From NCBI GenBank assembly GCA_032718475.1, contig JAUCBJ010002602.1, positions 1 through 63,895 on the forward strand: DNA of 63,895 nucleotides. The letters run 5' to 3'. Source of the stretch: Nemertoderma westbladi. Its lineage: Eukaryota > Xenacoelomorpha > Nemertodermatida > Nemertodermatidae. The notes beneath the pieces are model-generated. The model was not told where the DNA came from. It was given only the letters and a program-made list of their open reading frames with translations, and did no database searches. The translations under genes were made by a program, and so were the position numbers. This document shows positions 10,609 through 23,100 of this stretch, piece after piece. Within the stretch, counting starts at the first letter, position 1. Each line of letters opens with the position of its first letter.

Positions 10609-13128
10609 ATGGCATTATTGATGGTCTTCATTTGTTGCTTATTTATTCAAAATTGTTTAGCTTTCAATATAAACCTGCAATTTCCAATAGTTAAAAATGG
10701 GCCAGTTAAGAGTGGGCCATTGGTGAATGATTCCGGTATAATGGAATATGAAGATAGAAGCTACTTTGGTTACTCTGTCGCACTCTATGAAGAAACAGGG
10801 GTACCTGGGCAGGATAATACTCCTTGGTTGCTAGTTGGCGCTCCAAAATATCTTGGAACAGGTGGGGTATTTAAATGCGCTATTGCTTATGATAATGCTG
10901 AGTGTACATTACTTGATATCGACAGCGAAGTATTAAGTTCCAAAGAGCATAGAGAAGGTCAATGGTTAGGAGTGTCTATTTACTCTAAATCTATCAGAGG
11001 GAATGATTATTTTGTGGCCTGTGCGCACAGATATGGTGAGAATGAATCTAAAAAGGAAGCTTTAGGGAAATGTATTTTGGTAGAGAATGATTTTAAGCCT
11101 TCGCAGGATTATGGAGAAAATGGGGCATCTTCCCTTTGCCAGAATATGGATGACAATAGAGGTCACCAAGGTTACGGATCGTGTCAACAAGGTTGCAGCA
11201 GTTATATAACAGACGGGGGGAATGACAGATGGTATGTGGTCACAGGGGCTCCTGGGGCTCATGATTGGACTGGATTCGCTGTTATGAATGAGATTCCTTA
11301 CAGTGGGGCCTTCATGGAGAGAGAACACATCACCAAGTCGCAGCAGAACAAGCGTAATAAGAAAGATCAACCACCTATAAGGAAGAATTCCTATTCGGGT
11401 TGGAGTGTTTCTTCTGGGAAACTTATAGGTGAATCAAATAATGATATACTGGTTGGTGCACCTAGAGCTTCACCTACCAGCACTGGTGATGCGAAATTGT
11501 CTGGCAAAGGGGCTGCCCTAGTGTACAATTTGGATCCCAATATGGAAGGCAGCGACGCCTTGGGATTGGTCTATTACTTTGAAGGTGAACACGTTGCTTC
11601 ATCTTTTGGTTATGCTGTTTTAGTTTGCGATGTTAATGGTGATAGTTGGGATGATGTGATTGTTGGTTCTCCTTTTTATTACGACGAGGGTATTGGTGGT
11701 CGTGTTTATATGTACCTTAACCAAGCTGGAGCCAGTGATACCAAAGGGAGTTTCGATGTGAGTTCCCCTTCTATTGTTCTCGATGGAAAGCCTAGATCGC
11801 GTTTCGGTTTCGCCTTGGCTACTCTAGGGGACATTAATCGCGATTCCTTCCAGGATTTAGTGGTCGGGGCCCCTTATGAGGGCGACACCGGAGCTATCTA
11901 CCTATACCTCGGCGCGCCTCAAGGAATTCATCTCAAATTAACCCAAAGAATAGTTCCCAGTGACATGAAACCAGCGGTGAATCTGGTTACCTTCGGTTAC
12001 AGTCTATCCGGTTCAAAGGACCTCGATGGTAACGGTTACCCAGACCTTGCTGTTGGCGCTTATGGATCCGACAGCGCGGTTTTCTTTAAGACTCGCCCTG
12101 TATTTGTGGTTGTCGCAAATTTAACAACAACCCCGTCAAATTTAGAGACTGGAAGAGCATACTGCATAGATCGCATGCATGACTGCATAATCGCGGCATT
12201 TTGCGTTTTCTACGAACAGGGAGATAACAAGCACCTATATGACGAAGTTAAAGTGAAACTAACTCTAAAAGTAGAAGAAGATCGAATTGCTTCACTTCTT
12301 CCACCTCGCTCGCAGATATTGCCAGATGATAATAAACCAGACGATCCTTTAGTTAATGTTATGGAGATCATCGTCGGCCTCTTTAAACCCTCAGCTGATG
12401 GAGCGAAATGTTTCACAAGAAAGCTGGACATAAAGAATAAAGTTCAGGATTTTATCACTCCTATTAGAGTGTCCCTTGATTTCTCTATCATAGAATCGGA
12501 TATGATTAACCACGATGATCCTCTACCTCCTATAGAAGACAAAGTTAAGTCGGTTAGACGAGAAGCCGATATCGAATTTGATAAAGAATGCGGCTCCGAT
12601 AATATTTGTAGTTCGGATCTCCGACTATTACAGGTGACTTGGACTCTCACTAACAATGAACTCCGGTTGGGTAATGATACTCAGTTTAATGTTACCTATG
12701 AGATCAGCAATGCTAACGAGCCAGCTTACCAGTCGCTTCTACTCGTAACTCTCCCGGCCGGTGTTGCGTTTATCGACAAGTCATCTGCGAGTCCCCCCTG
12801 CTCCAATGTTAACGACTCCTTCTTAGAGTGCCAGTTGGGCAACCCATTCACCTTCGTGGATCAACTCTTATTCACGTTAATGTTCAGTTCGGACGAGGTC
12901 GCAGTCTCTCAGGATTCCTCCGATGACTCAATGGGTTTACTTTCCGTCGTGTCAACGACTTCCACCGAACCACCCAGCGATACCGAGAATCGGGTTCTCC
13001 TCGTCGCCAAACTCATTCTTGAGGCGGATATCGTGGCCCAGGGTGTCGCCAGCCCCGATCGAGTTGATATAAAAGGAACAGTCATCGGTGAATCTGCTGT
13101 GGATTATTTCTTCCAGATTGGACCCAAG
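10609..13128 (+). CDS. Integrin alpha subunit, exon 1 (beta-propeller to calf)
   Basis: This exon codes the first 840 residues of an integrin alpha chain, the ligand-binding half of an alpha/beta heterodimer that links extracellular matrix to the cytoskeleton. The first in-frame ATG is at 10609 and starts a hydrophobic signal peptide (about 22 residues). Seven-blade FG-GAP propeller repeats follow, with Ca-binding loops DVNGDSWDD (residue 341), DINRDSFQD (408) and DLDGNGYPD (471). No inserted I domain interrupts the propeller. Thigh and calf domains fill the rest. The exon ends AAG/GTAGGA inside calf-2. Joining to the acceptor at 15295 keeps frame and restores the conserved V..SNHGP segment of calf-2. 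One 2.5-kb exon for this region is unusual, since integrin alpha genes commonly have many introns. The orthology group (RGD-, laminin- or other binding) cannot be told by eye. Confidence 0.93.
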
Positions 13129-13316
13129 GTAGGAAGCGGAGATATATAATAGGGTTGGTGCGCGAAAAAATTGTTGGTTTAGAAACAATCGAATAAGGGG
13201 TAACAAGGTGCCCTGAATCGAGTGGCGGGGTTTGTTTTTTTTTGTAAAAACACGTGTAAACGGTCGAAGTGGTGGGTTTAAGTAAGCCCAGGAAGCCAAT
13301 TTTGAAAATCGGCTGT

Positions 13317-13787
13317 GAATGGCTGCTACTGTTTTGACGTCACCACGCAGTGCTCCGATAATTTCTTGTATTGTTTTCTATGGAGGGTGATTTTAGATCC
13401 ATTAAAATACACGGTCACCGGTAGTGTAAGAGTGGTACCGGTACAGCTGTAGATTTACTCAACTTGATGATCTTAAGCAACAATACAACAATGGCCCTAC
13501 TCTGATACTGCAATGCAATAGGTGGCTAGGGCGACGTGGTTGAGTGCTTGCATACCGGTCGGGCAATCTGCGAGTTTATAATTGTGAAATGATTCATTTA
13601 ATCAATGTTCGTCACCAGGAATTTAATTAATTGTGGTCTCAAAAGATGCGCAAGTCTCTCCGCTTTCAATTGATGTAAGCCATGTGTGAAATGATTGAGA
13701 TTAAACGTGTATTTTAATGGATCTAAAATCACCCTCCATAGAAAACAATACAATAAATTATCGGAGCACTGCGTGTAGCAGCCATTC
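13317..13787. mobile_element. Intronic MITE with ~90-bp inverted repeats
   Basis: The left arm starts GAATGGCTGCTAC and continues CGCAGTGCTCCGATAATTT and TCTATGGAGGGTGATTTTAG. The right arm is its inverse (about 13700-13787), apart from a short insertion of about 15 bp in the left arm. Non-coding. The target duplication is unclear. Confidence 0.7.
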
Positions 13788-14387
13788 AGTCAATAAGTCT
13801 GTAAGTGTATCTGTACAATATATAATAATAATATATAACATACCGGTACCATTTTCTGTGTTTCCTATCGAATTCCGGAGCCGAATATCGTAAATCTCCG
13901 ATCGATTTGCCGGATGTTGGTCGTATATCTACGGATATCTAAACGGAAAATCAAAACACTGAATTTATATACAGCTGAAGAATTAATTGCCATTTAATGA
14001 AATAATCCACTAATTAAAACACATATTTTTCAATGTGGAATTTAAAAAAAACACTAAAAAGTCAGTTAGTTGACCCAAGGTAGGCAGATTAATTTATTTA
14101 CCTATAGTTTGGGAGATTGTTTAATTTAATAATAATTTAATAATTCTATTCTATATTAACTTTTTGTATTTTACTCATTGTAATTTTTAATACCGGTACC
14201 GACATATTATATATAACCAGTGGTTTATTAACTAATAATTTTATGAATATATTTTTCACTTTTTTTAAAAGAAAGTTACCGGTATTATTATTTGATTTAT
14301 GAGTTTATGAGATTTATTGAGTTGATAAGTACCGGAACCGGTAGTTAAATATATTGAAAATAATTAAACTAAAATTGTAATAGTAAC

Positions 14388-14616
14388 CTCTAGGTAATTT
14401 CCAGTACAGTTTATATCTTGCTTTTAAGGGTTGAAAACCTCTAGACCGTAATTGCGATGTTAGGGGATGTATTGATTCCTAGCAGCATTGCCATTCTTTG
14501 GCGTTCTTTCAATTTATTGAATGTCCCGAGGTCTTCCAGAACGGCTGTCTATTGCTGTAGATGGTTTAAAACAAGTTATATATAAACTGTACTGGAAATT
14601 ACCTAGGTTGATACTA
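14388..14616. mobile_element. Intronic inverted-repeat element, ~230 bp
   Basis: AGGTAATTTCCAGTACAG with TTTATAT following near 14393-14415 is repeated in inverse orientation near 14584-14612. No ORF and no certain target duplication are seen. Confidence 0.6.
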
Positions 14617-15295
14617 TAAAAAGTTTTATTATGTTATACTACTAATTTAATATCGTCTATATTTGAACAAAAGATAAAGAGAATTATCGAAAGCTCAAAA
14701 ATAATAAAAAAAACATTTTTTCATGTCAGTTGATTGTCATTGAATGTCGGTTGTTTTATTTTATCCAAGTTATTCTTTATTGCATACCACTGGTTCTCAC
14801 ACCATTACAGTTATATTTTTGTTTTTTAATTAATACAGGTACTCTATTATATATTTTTGTCGTTTTTTTGGATAAGAATTTCTCTGAATATATATATATA
14901 TACAGTAATATACCGGTATATATACTACAATATATATTTATGTGGTTTCTCTGTTTACATTTAATAATTATTTCTCCATTCCTCTGCTGATGATATATAT
15001 ACAGTATATTGACACTCTTACCACTTTTTATTTCTTGCTAATAATCTTTGCAATATTACACATAGGAGTCTATGACTATGTATTGTATATAAATGTCGTT
15101 AAGTTCTTTTTTTGCAACTTTTGTTGGAATATTCGAATATTTTATCTTTTATACTCAGAATAACTGAATAGAACAACAAATCCGCGAGTATCGAGTTTCC
15201 TTGAAAACAACAGAAAGGAGAAAAATAAATATATTTTGAATTTAATAAATTTATCGCGTCATTATTTTATTATTCTTCTTTTTTTATTATTTAAG

Positions 15296-16090
15296 GTCGC
15301 GGTTAGCTTTATTGTGTCCAATCACGGGCCAGCTAACCTTCCAACAGCCAGTGTGCTCCACGTTGATTGGCCTGCGGAAGCGGCCAATGGGAAGTGGCTG
15401 TTGTACATGAGCGGATCCCCTCAGTTGGACGGCACGGCCGCGTCCTGTCGCATCCCGGAATCCCTATCGAACCCACTGGGGATCGAACCCGCGCCCACCG
15501 GGTTCGATAGCACCGCTGCTAGTCGTTCGCGGCGCAGCACCGAGAATCCCCTGCCCAGCGGGGGCGGCGGCCCCGCAGTGAACTCAAACACCCGATCCGC
15601 GCGATTAGACTGCGAACACAAAACCGCGAATTGCTCAAGTTTCACTTGCGATATCCCGAAACTAAACAACTCAGAATACAGTAAAGTAACGCTAGAGGCG
15701 TATGTGTGGAAGTCTACATTCTTCGAGGACCACGCGGGACTGGACAGCGTCTGGATTGTGATCCGCGGACGAGTTTCCGTCCCCAACGTCCCACATTTAA
15801 AGCAAAACATGTCTAACGATTACTCCGAGTCGTTAATCGAAGTCCGACCGGAGGTTGTCACATCAATCGCGGAACCTATTCCCATATGGGTGATTATTGC
15901 GTCGGTACTCGGCGGCGTGATTCTCCTCGCTTTGCTCGTTTGCGTCTGCTGGGCCTGCGGATTCTTCCGTAGGAAGCGGGAACCCTCGGAGCAGCAGAGC
16001 TACCGGTTGGCCAACGTCCCCCCCGAGAAACGCGTTCCCCCCTCCCCGTTAATGAAGGCGGGTTACTACCCAGTAACCACCGACGCCTAA
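15296..16090 (+). CDS. Integrin alpha subunit, exon 2 (calf-2, TM, tail)
   Basis: This exon codes residues 841-1104 of the integrin. It completes calf-2 (NHGPANLP, then VDWP). A basic RSRR/S site near residue 916 is the expected furin-type heavy/light chain cleavage. Conserved cysteines of the light chain, a transmembrane helix at about 1035-1060, and the membrane-proximal GFFRRKR (1062-1068) follow. That last motif is the integrin GFFKR clasp that binds the beta tail. The cytoplasmic tail is about 36 residues and ends at TAA. The exon is markedly GC-richer than its flanks. Candidate AATAAA polyadenylation signals lie at about 16352-16359. The chain totals about 1104 residues, a normal length for an alpha subunit without an I domain. 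Confidence 0.93.
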   Translation, partial: VAVSFIVSNHGPANLPTASVLHVDWPAEAANGKWLLYMSGSPQLDGTAASCRIPESLSNPLGIEPAPTGFDSTAASRSRRSTENPLPSGGGGPAVNSNTRSARLDCEHKTANCSSFTCDIPKLNNSEYSKVTLEAYVWKSTFFEDHAGLDSVWIVIRGRVSVPNVPHLKQNMSNDYSESLIEVRPEVVTSIAEPIPIWVIIASVLGGVILLALLVCVCWACGFFRRKREPSEQQSYRLANVPPEKRVPPSPLMKAGYYPVTTDA

Positions 16091-16423
16091 TGTCTACTTA
16101 TTCTACTTCGTAACGGAACCCAACTTTATTTGCATTTCTAATGCAATGCAATATTGCCATTGCTTATGCATCCTTAACTGCTACACAACTCGCTCGCTAC
16201 GCTCATTCATTGTTATTATTATTGTTATTAACTCATTGTTTTTTATTCTTTCATATTATATATAACCTGTTATTAATGATATAAAGGATAATATTTACCG
16301 TTTATTTATTATAAACAACCCCATTATTTATATCTTGTTTGAAATCTAGTTAAATAAATAAATATTATAATATATATATATAATATATGCAGCAAAGGTT
16401 TACAGGTTTGCAGGTTAATTAAT

Positions 16424-17249
16424 TACCGTATTTCTTCGAATAAGAGTCTGGGCGTTTAAGTTTATAAATTGCCAATTGGGGAGGCGTTTATTCGAGGGAG
16501 GCGTTTATTCGAGGGAGGCGTTTATTCGAGGGAGGCGTTTATTCGAGGGAGGCGTTTATTCGAGGGAGGCGTTTATTCGAGGGAGGCGTTTATTCGAGGG
16601 AGGCGTTTATTCGAGGGAGGCGTTTATTCGAGGGGGGCGTTTATTCGCGGGGGCGTTTATTCGAGGGAGGCGTTTATTCGAGGGAGGCGTTTATTCGAGG
16701 GAGGCGTTTATTCGAGGGAGGCGTTTATTCGAGGGAGGCGTTTATTCGAGGGGGGCGTTTATTCGAGGGGGCGTTTATTCGAGGGAGGCGTTTATTCGAG
16801 GGAGGCGTTTATTCGAGGGAGGCGTTTATTCGAGGGAGGCGTTTATTCGAGGGAGGCGTTTATTCGAGGGGGGCGTTTATTCGAGGGGGCGTTTATTCGA
16901 GGGAGGCGTTTATTCGAGGGAGGCGTTTATTCGAGGGAGGCGTTTATTCGAGGGAGGCGTTTATTCGAGGGGGGCGTTTATTCGAGGGGGCGTTTATTCG
17001 AGGGAGGCGTTTATTCGAGGGAGGCGTTTATTCGAGGGAGGCGTTTATTCGAGGGAGGCGTTTATTCGAGGGGGGCGTTTATTCGAGGGGGCGTTTATTC
17101 GAGGGAAGCGTTTATTCGAGGGAGGCGTTTATTCGAAAGAGGCGTTTATTCGAGGGAGGCGTTTATTCGAGGGGGCGTTTATTCGAGGGAGGCGTTTATT
17201 CGAAAGAGGCGTTTATTCGAGGGAGGCGTTTATTCGAGTAAATACGGTA
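16424..17249. repeat. 17-bp minisatellite inside inverted terminal sequences
   Basis: About 44 copies of a 17-bp unit (AGGGAGGCGTTTATTCG) fill 16483-17236. The array is bracketed by TACCGTATTTCTTCGAATAA on the left and the near-inverse TTATTCGAGTAAATACGGTA on the right, so the unit appears to derive from the terminal repeat itself. A variant pair (17 bp with six G, then a 16-bp unit) recurs at 16631, 16749, 16867, 16968 and 17069, giving higher-order units of 118, 118, 101 and 101 bp. Long ORFs in it follow from the absence of stop codons in the unit and are not genes. Confidence 0.85.
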
Positions 17250-19500
17250 TTGTAATTTTAATTAATTTATCATGATAATAATAATAGTTATAATATTGTT
17301 GTATATTCGTGATAATTTAACCTTTTAAATTTAATATTTATTTCCTAAGAATTCCTTTAAGATCTTTAGTTTAGCGACTAACTATATATGTTCTACAGTA
17401 TTATATATATTTATTTACTTGCTAGTTTTATTTCCCTATGTATTCTATGTCTGTCTACTAACTGTAAGTAAATAATGTATTTTATATTAGAATTTTCCCC
17501 ATTTTGCAGTTCCATTATTTTATTTTCTTAGAACCCCGCACATATATATATGTTGAATGCTTATCATAATTATTTAATTATAATAAATATTATCTTAACT
17601 AATCATGCAGTTTACTGTTTAGTTTTCGTTATTCTGCTTTAAAATAATATATATTGTTAGAAAATTTATTTAATTTAACTGTAATTTATAATTTTCGATA
17701 ATGTTAGTTAATTAATACCGCCAGATTCATACCGTAATAATTAATTACAATTAAATTTATATTTAATAAATAAATAGTCTATCTTTCTGTTTGTTGGATA
17801 AATATTAATGAATTTAACAGGTTTATAAATAAATTGGTCGTTATTGTCGGTTTGGTTATTTAGTTATTCAGTTTTAGGTATTGAATTCTTTTTTACTGAG
17901 TTTAACAATAATTGACCTCTTTGTTTTTCTGATAAGAAGAAATCCATCTACAATATATTTTGTGTTACCCATGGTTGTACCGGTTTATTTTAGCCGAGAT
18001 TAACAAATCAATTATTATGTTTCTTTTCATTAACTGTCGTTTGTCATTTTAATTCTTTAATTATATTTAATGTTGCTATGTTTACTAGTATATATATTAT
18101 TTAACAAAATATGCCCGAATATCTACTTAAAATAAATGCATTTTCTTGTTTGTAATTAATACTTTAGTTATTCAATATATATAACAAATTAATAAATACT
18201 TAAAATTTAATTGCTTAATGCTGTAATAATATAAGTAATCTTGTTTTATTAGTTAATAAATAAATAAATATTGTTGTGAAATCAGTAGATTTTTTATTTC
18301 TCAATGGTCATAAAATCAATTTCATTTTGTGGTGATTTTTCATAATCATATTTGCACTACTTTTTTTTCGTGCACCAGAGGGCATTCAAAATTACCAAAA
18401 TTTTCTCGTATGTTATATTTGAGTTCTATAATCGTGATCAGCATCCTAATTTACCTCTAAATACTGCAATTAATTAAATTTTAGTGAACTATAAAAACTT
18501 TTGAAAATTTTAGCACGAAAAATACTGGAGAGGGATGCCAGAAGGGGACCACAGCACAAAACTAACATAGCCATGTAAATGGCGTTTGCTCTGTTAGATA
18601 GCCCATTAAATTTTAGGGAAAGTCACGAAATCTCAGTTCTCCCAACAAACCTGACTCAAAGATACAGATAAATCACAAAAAAGTTATTATTTCGGTTTTA
18701 TTAATTTCGGTCCTGGTGCGAATATTTCATTATTATATATATATATTTGGTTGGTATGTCTGTTTGACAATTGCTTTTACCACTAAATTAAATGGTTCAC
18801 TACATTTTTCAAGCTAAAATATATTCCTCGCAATGCACTCTAAAAAAAATTTTTGCTAAATTGCATAAAAAAAGTGAATTTCAATAGATTATCTCGGTAA
18901 ATAAGTACCTAGAACTAATTGTTCAAAATGACAAGATAATCTAGTGAGATTCATTGATTGAATTATCTATCCAGTTTCTCCAGATATTTTGTTAAAATAA
19001 ATAGCTATCCTGTAAAAATGTTTAAATATCTCTGTAAATTAGGTGAATATTTCAGCAGTTTCTGTAACAAGATACTTATGCAAATAAATTGGTTTGGTCA
19101 AATTCCGCCACCGGCGTACCAAAAAATGTCAACAAAAAGAGTGTTACAAAAGCAGATGTAAGACAATTCAAACGTGGACAATTTTGGTTAACAGTACAGA
19201 GTCGTCCAGTTGTCCACTCATACCGAATAGCCCTACATCATTTTTTGTGACACTTTTTGTTGACACTTTGTGGTACATGGACAGCTATTATAAAGAAAAA
19301 TTAGATATTGGGTAATTAATATAGGACTTCTATATTTAAGAATATCAAACGATACAAACTAGACAAAATAAAATAAAACACTAGACATTTTCAATGAAGT
19401 ACCACAAGACAATTATATAATATATAGAAACTGAAAAAAAGTAGCACAATAAGATTTAGATGATAAGAATTACATCAAACGATACAAATATATATATATA
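17250..19500. other. AT-rich non-coding spacer
   Basis: No coding region is supported. An inverted-repeat element lies at about 19115-19280: GTACCAAAAAATGTCAAC at the left, and GTTGACA, a short mismatched stretch and GGTAC at the right. A segment at about 19345-19450 with ACAAACTAGACAAAA and TTTCAATGAAGT is repeated directly at 26640-26712, on the far side of the Helitron-like array. Confidence 0.5.
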
Positions 19501-19538
19501 CTAGAAAGCCAGTGGCCCTTCGGGCCACGGCTTTCTAG
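19501..19538. repeat. 38-bp hairpin with CTAG at both ends
   Basis: This is a nearly perfect palindrome: CTAGAAAGCC, one unpaired A, GTGGCCC, loop TTC, GGGCCAC, GGCTTTCTAG. It probably forms the 3' terminal hairpin of the Helitron-like element. Confidence 0.85.
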
Positions 19539-19639
19539 TTCACAAGCCTATTCACCATTCCAAACATTAATTAATTAATTAACTTAACAAAACTTCATAT
19601 GATTGAAAGTGTTCTCTCAAACAAAAGGACTGATGCTGT

Positions 19640-19859
19640 TTTACTTTTCAGATATCTACACTGGTCAACGTCCTTCACATAGATGCAGCCTTATGATGTA
19701 GTACAGTAGACCTCTGACAATTATCAGCGTAAAAGCATTTTTAATAAATAAATGTGAGAATGTTTTTACTTTTCAGATTCAGATTTTTCGCACCCTAGCA
19801 GTAGACTGGAAATCCGCAGACTGGTTAGCGTCCTCCCCATACAAACAGCCTATCCCAAG
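19640..19859. repeat. Left remainder of the 147-bp satellite array
   Basis: About 1.5 units of the same tandem repeat found at 24866-26150 (CACCCTAGCAGTAGACTGG near 19791, then the CCTCCCC...ACA stretch). It ends in CCAAG, the target duplicated by the Gypsy insertion. Confidence 0.75.
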
Positions 19860-20092
19860 TGTGGGAATACTACTACTTGGTATTAGGGATATTGTTGAGT
19901 GCGTTGCATGGCAACCATTACTTCGGTGTCAGCTGGTAGGCCTACGGGTTATACAGTCAGTATATTAGTATTGCTTAGGTGCAGTACCGGTATTGCTTAG
20001 GCGCAGTACCGGCATGTATGAGTATATAGAGAATAATATTTAGTCATAGTTATTCTACTCTTCCCCTGAACCTTATATCATAGTTCACAACA
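19860..20092 (+). repeat. Gypsy 5' LTR (233 bp)
   Basis: TGTGGGAATACTAC...TTCACAACA. It is identical to 24628-24860. It contains a tandem pair of TATTGCTTAGG-GCAGTACCGG units and ATATAGAG-type TATA-like sequence. Confidence 0.97.
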
Positions 20093-20187
20093 TGGCGCAG
20101 TGTTTTTAACGTTCGAACCAACGCTGGAAATCATATCGCTTTATCGACAACACGTCTTCGCGAAAACTTGGGGCATCGACATTGAAC

Positions 20188-23100
20188 ATGCCGCCCAAGC
20201 TCAAGAAGAAACAAAGCCCCACCGCATCAGACGATGAGGAGGGCAACCCCCCGTTTAAACTCAATGACTTCGCGATGCTACTCGCGAAACAACAGGCGGA
20301 TAACCAGGCGGCCATGGCTCAGCTCCTTGCCCAGCAGCAGGCAGCCACTGACGCTCGCCTCGCGCAGCAGCAGGCGGACAACCACGCCGCCCAGGCAGCC
20401 ACGGACGCACGCCTGGCGCAACTCCTCGCAGCGCTGCAGCCCGGCGCTACCGCTCCTATTGCGGCCCAACATGGGCCACCGACGTTCGCTCAGGCTGCGG
20501 CGAACCCCGCTCCTCCGCGTCGCCGCGTCATCGACATTGCCACGTTGGAACGCATCGACACCAGCGTCGACTACGCCACGTTCCGACGATGGCGACGCGC
20601 GTGGGGTGTTCACGCCCAGCGCCAGCAGGTCGCCGACTTCCCAATGGGCGAACAGGTCTATGCGCTCGCCGCTGCGCTGGGGAGCGCCCTTCAAGAGACG
20701 CTGCGAGTCACCCTACACGTCGACATCGACAGCACGGACACAACCCCGGCGCTGATTCTCGACGCTATACAGGGACACCTCCGCGCCAAACGGAGTATCG
20801 CCATCGACGCGATAAAATTCCACGAGCGGCGTCAGGGCCCCAATGAGGTGTTCGATTCCTTCCGGGTCGCCCTTGAGGAGCTCGCCGACAACGCCGATCT
20901 GTGCGGACATTGCCGTGACCGGCAGATTGTAACCCAAATTCTCGTGGGAATCCGGTGCTCCGAGACACGCACAGAGCTCCTAAAGGTCCTCCCACAGCCG
21001 TCACTGGAGGACTGCGTCCGCATCGCCCAGGGCGTCGAGGCGAGTGGGCGTAACGAGACGATTCTCGCGAGCGGCAAACCCGTCGCCAAATTGTCAACGT
21101 ACAAACGCGAGCGATCCGCCTCCCATACTCGCTCATCCAACCCTCCACGAGGACGCAATCAGGAGCGCAACTGCGGAAACTGCAGCCAAAAGAGACACGA
21201 TAAGGGCAAGGAGTGCCCCGCCAAGGGCGTGGTCTGTCACAACTGCGGGAAGACGGGCCACTTCGAGTCGGTCTGTCGCTCCAAAGACAAGACAACCGCG
21301 CCAAAGAAACTCAACACGGTTATACGTCGATACGACATAAACCGCATCACCTCCGACCCAGCGACATGCGACCTCTCCTATGTCACAGTCAAACTCAGCG
21401 ATTCCCGGGACGGAGCCACTCTGGGGCGAGTTCGGAACGCCCTCCCAGACAGCGGCGCGGCGGCCACGCTCCTCAATGAGAAGGAATTCCTCCGACTCGG
21501 GGGAAAGCGCGTGGACCTACTCCCGTCAAACAGAGTAAACCTCGTTGCCGCCGACGGACTTCCCCTAGAAACTCTGGGACGATTCCCAGCGCGGATCGAG
21601 TATGAGGGAGCGTCGGCCACGACTGATCTCCTCATCTCTCCAGAGGTCGAAGGCCTGATCCTCTCGAAGGCCGTGATCCAGGACTTACGGATCCTCCCCG
21701 CCAACTTCCCAACTCCCCTCAGTTGCAACACGGCGTCCGTGCGGGACAACAACCACTTCTCGGTTCCCGAAACCAGGGCGGAGTTCCTCCTCGAGTTTGC
21801 GGATGTACTGGACGACCCTTCGGCCCCGTTACCGACCATGCAGGGTCCACCCATGCACATCGAGCTCAAGGAGAATGCTACCCCGTTCCATGTAAACGGT
21901 GCTCGACCTATCCCCTTCGCATTGCGGGACGAGGTCAAAGAACTCCTGGATGACTTGGAGCGGCGGGAGGTCATCGCACAGGTCGAGGAACCCACGGACT
22001 GGGCCCACCCGCTAACGGTCGCGAGAAAACCGAGCGGGAAACTCCGGTTGTGCGTCGATCTGCGACATCTCAACTCGCAGGTGCGACGCCCGTACTACCC
22101 CACCCCGAACCCACGGGTGGCGGTTGCCGGAGTTTCAACAACGGCTCGAATTTTCTCCGTCTTTGACGCCGCCAGTGGATACTGGCAAGTCCCACTCGAC
22201 GTGGAGTCGCAACTCCTCACCACATTCGCGACCCCCTGGGGCCGCTATCGCCACCTCCGCAGCGTGATGGGGTTAATTTCGTCTGGCGACGAATACAACC
22301 GCCGCGGAGATGACGCCCTTCAGGGACTGCCCAACCTCGTCAAGGTTGTGGACGATGTGCTCATCTATAGCGACACTATGGAGGAGCACATGTCCGACGT
22401 GCGGCGGTTCCTAGAGAGGTGCCGGGCCCAGGGGATCACCCTACACCCGGATAAAATCCAGTTCGCTCAGAGCGAGGTGAAATTCGCCGGGTACCTAATT
22501 GGCTCGGACGGCATACACGCCGATCCAGCCAAGCTCAGTGCCATCGCTTCCTTCCCTCGTCCGGGGAACATCACGGATCTCCGGAGTTTCGTGGGGCTCG
22601 TGGAACAGCTGGCTCCATTTTCCGGCGAGATTGCCTCGGCCATGTCCCCACTCCGTCCACTACTAAGCACTAAGTCCACATTCATCTGGACAAGCGACCA
22701 CGAGCGAGCTTTCCAGGCGACAAAGCGGGCACTCACCACCCCGCCCGTCCTCGCACCATTCGACCCAGCCCTGGCCACTCAGCTGGTCACTGACGCCTCG
22801 CGACTCAAGGGACTGGGATATGCACTACTCCAGCTCCACGGAGAGACCTGGAGACTGGTGGAGTGCGGATCGCGCTTCACCACGGACGCGGAGTCCAGGT
22901 ACGCGATGGTGGAGATGGAGCTGCTAGCCGTCGCGTGGGCGGTCCAGAAATGTCGCCTCTTTCTGCTAGGCCTCCCACACTTCGAACTGATCGTGGACCA
23001 TAAACCGTTGGTGACCATCCTCGACAAATATACCATCGACGCAACTGACAACACACGCCTCCAGCGGCTTAAAAGCAAACTGGCCGGCTACCAGTTTACT

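Larger units (their letters stand above)
13129..15295 (+). other. Integrin intron (2.2 kb) with two MITE-like hairpins
   Basis: The intron begins GTAGGA and ends with a long T-rich tract and TTTAAG. It is AT-rich and carries two inverted-repeat elements, annotated separately. No ORF in it has protein-like composition. Confidence 0.85.

Noticed and set aside
14730-15163. Short ORFs with hydrophobic Phe/Ile/Tyr-rich peptides in the integrin intron
   Set aside because: The composition is that of translated AT-rich DNA. They lie in an intron and lack any conserved pattern.
16469-17275. Two long plus-strand ORFs coding REAFIRG/GRRLFEGGVYS repeats
   Set aside because: They are the three-frame translation of a stop-free 17-bp DNA repeat, with no signal, start context or neighbouring exon.
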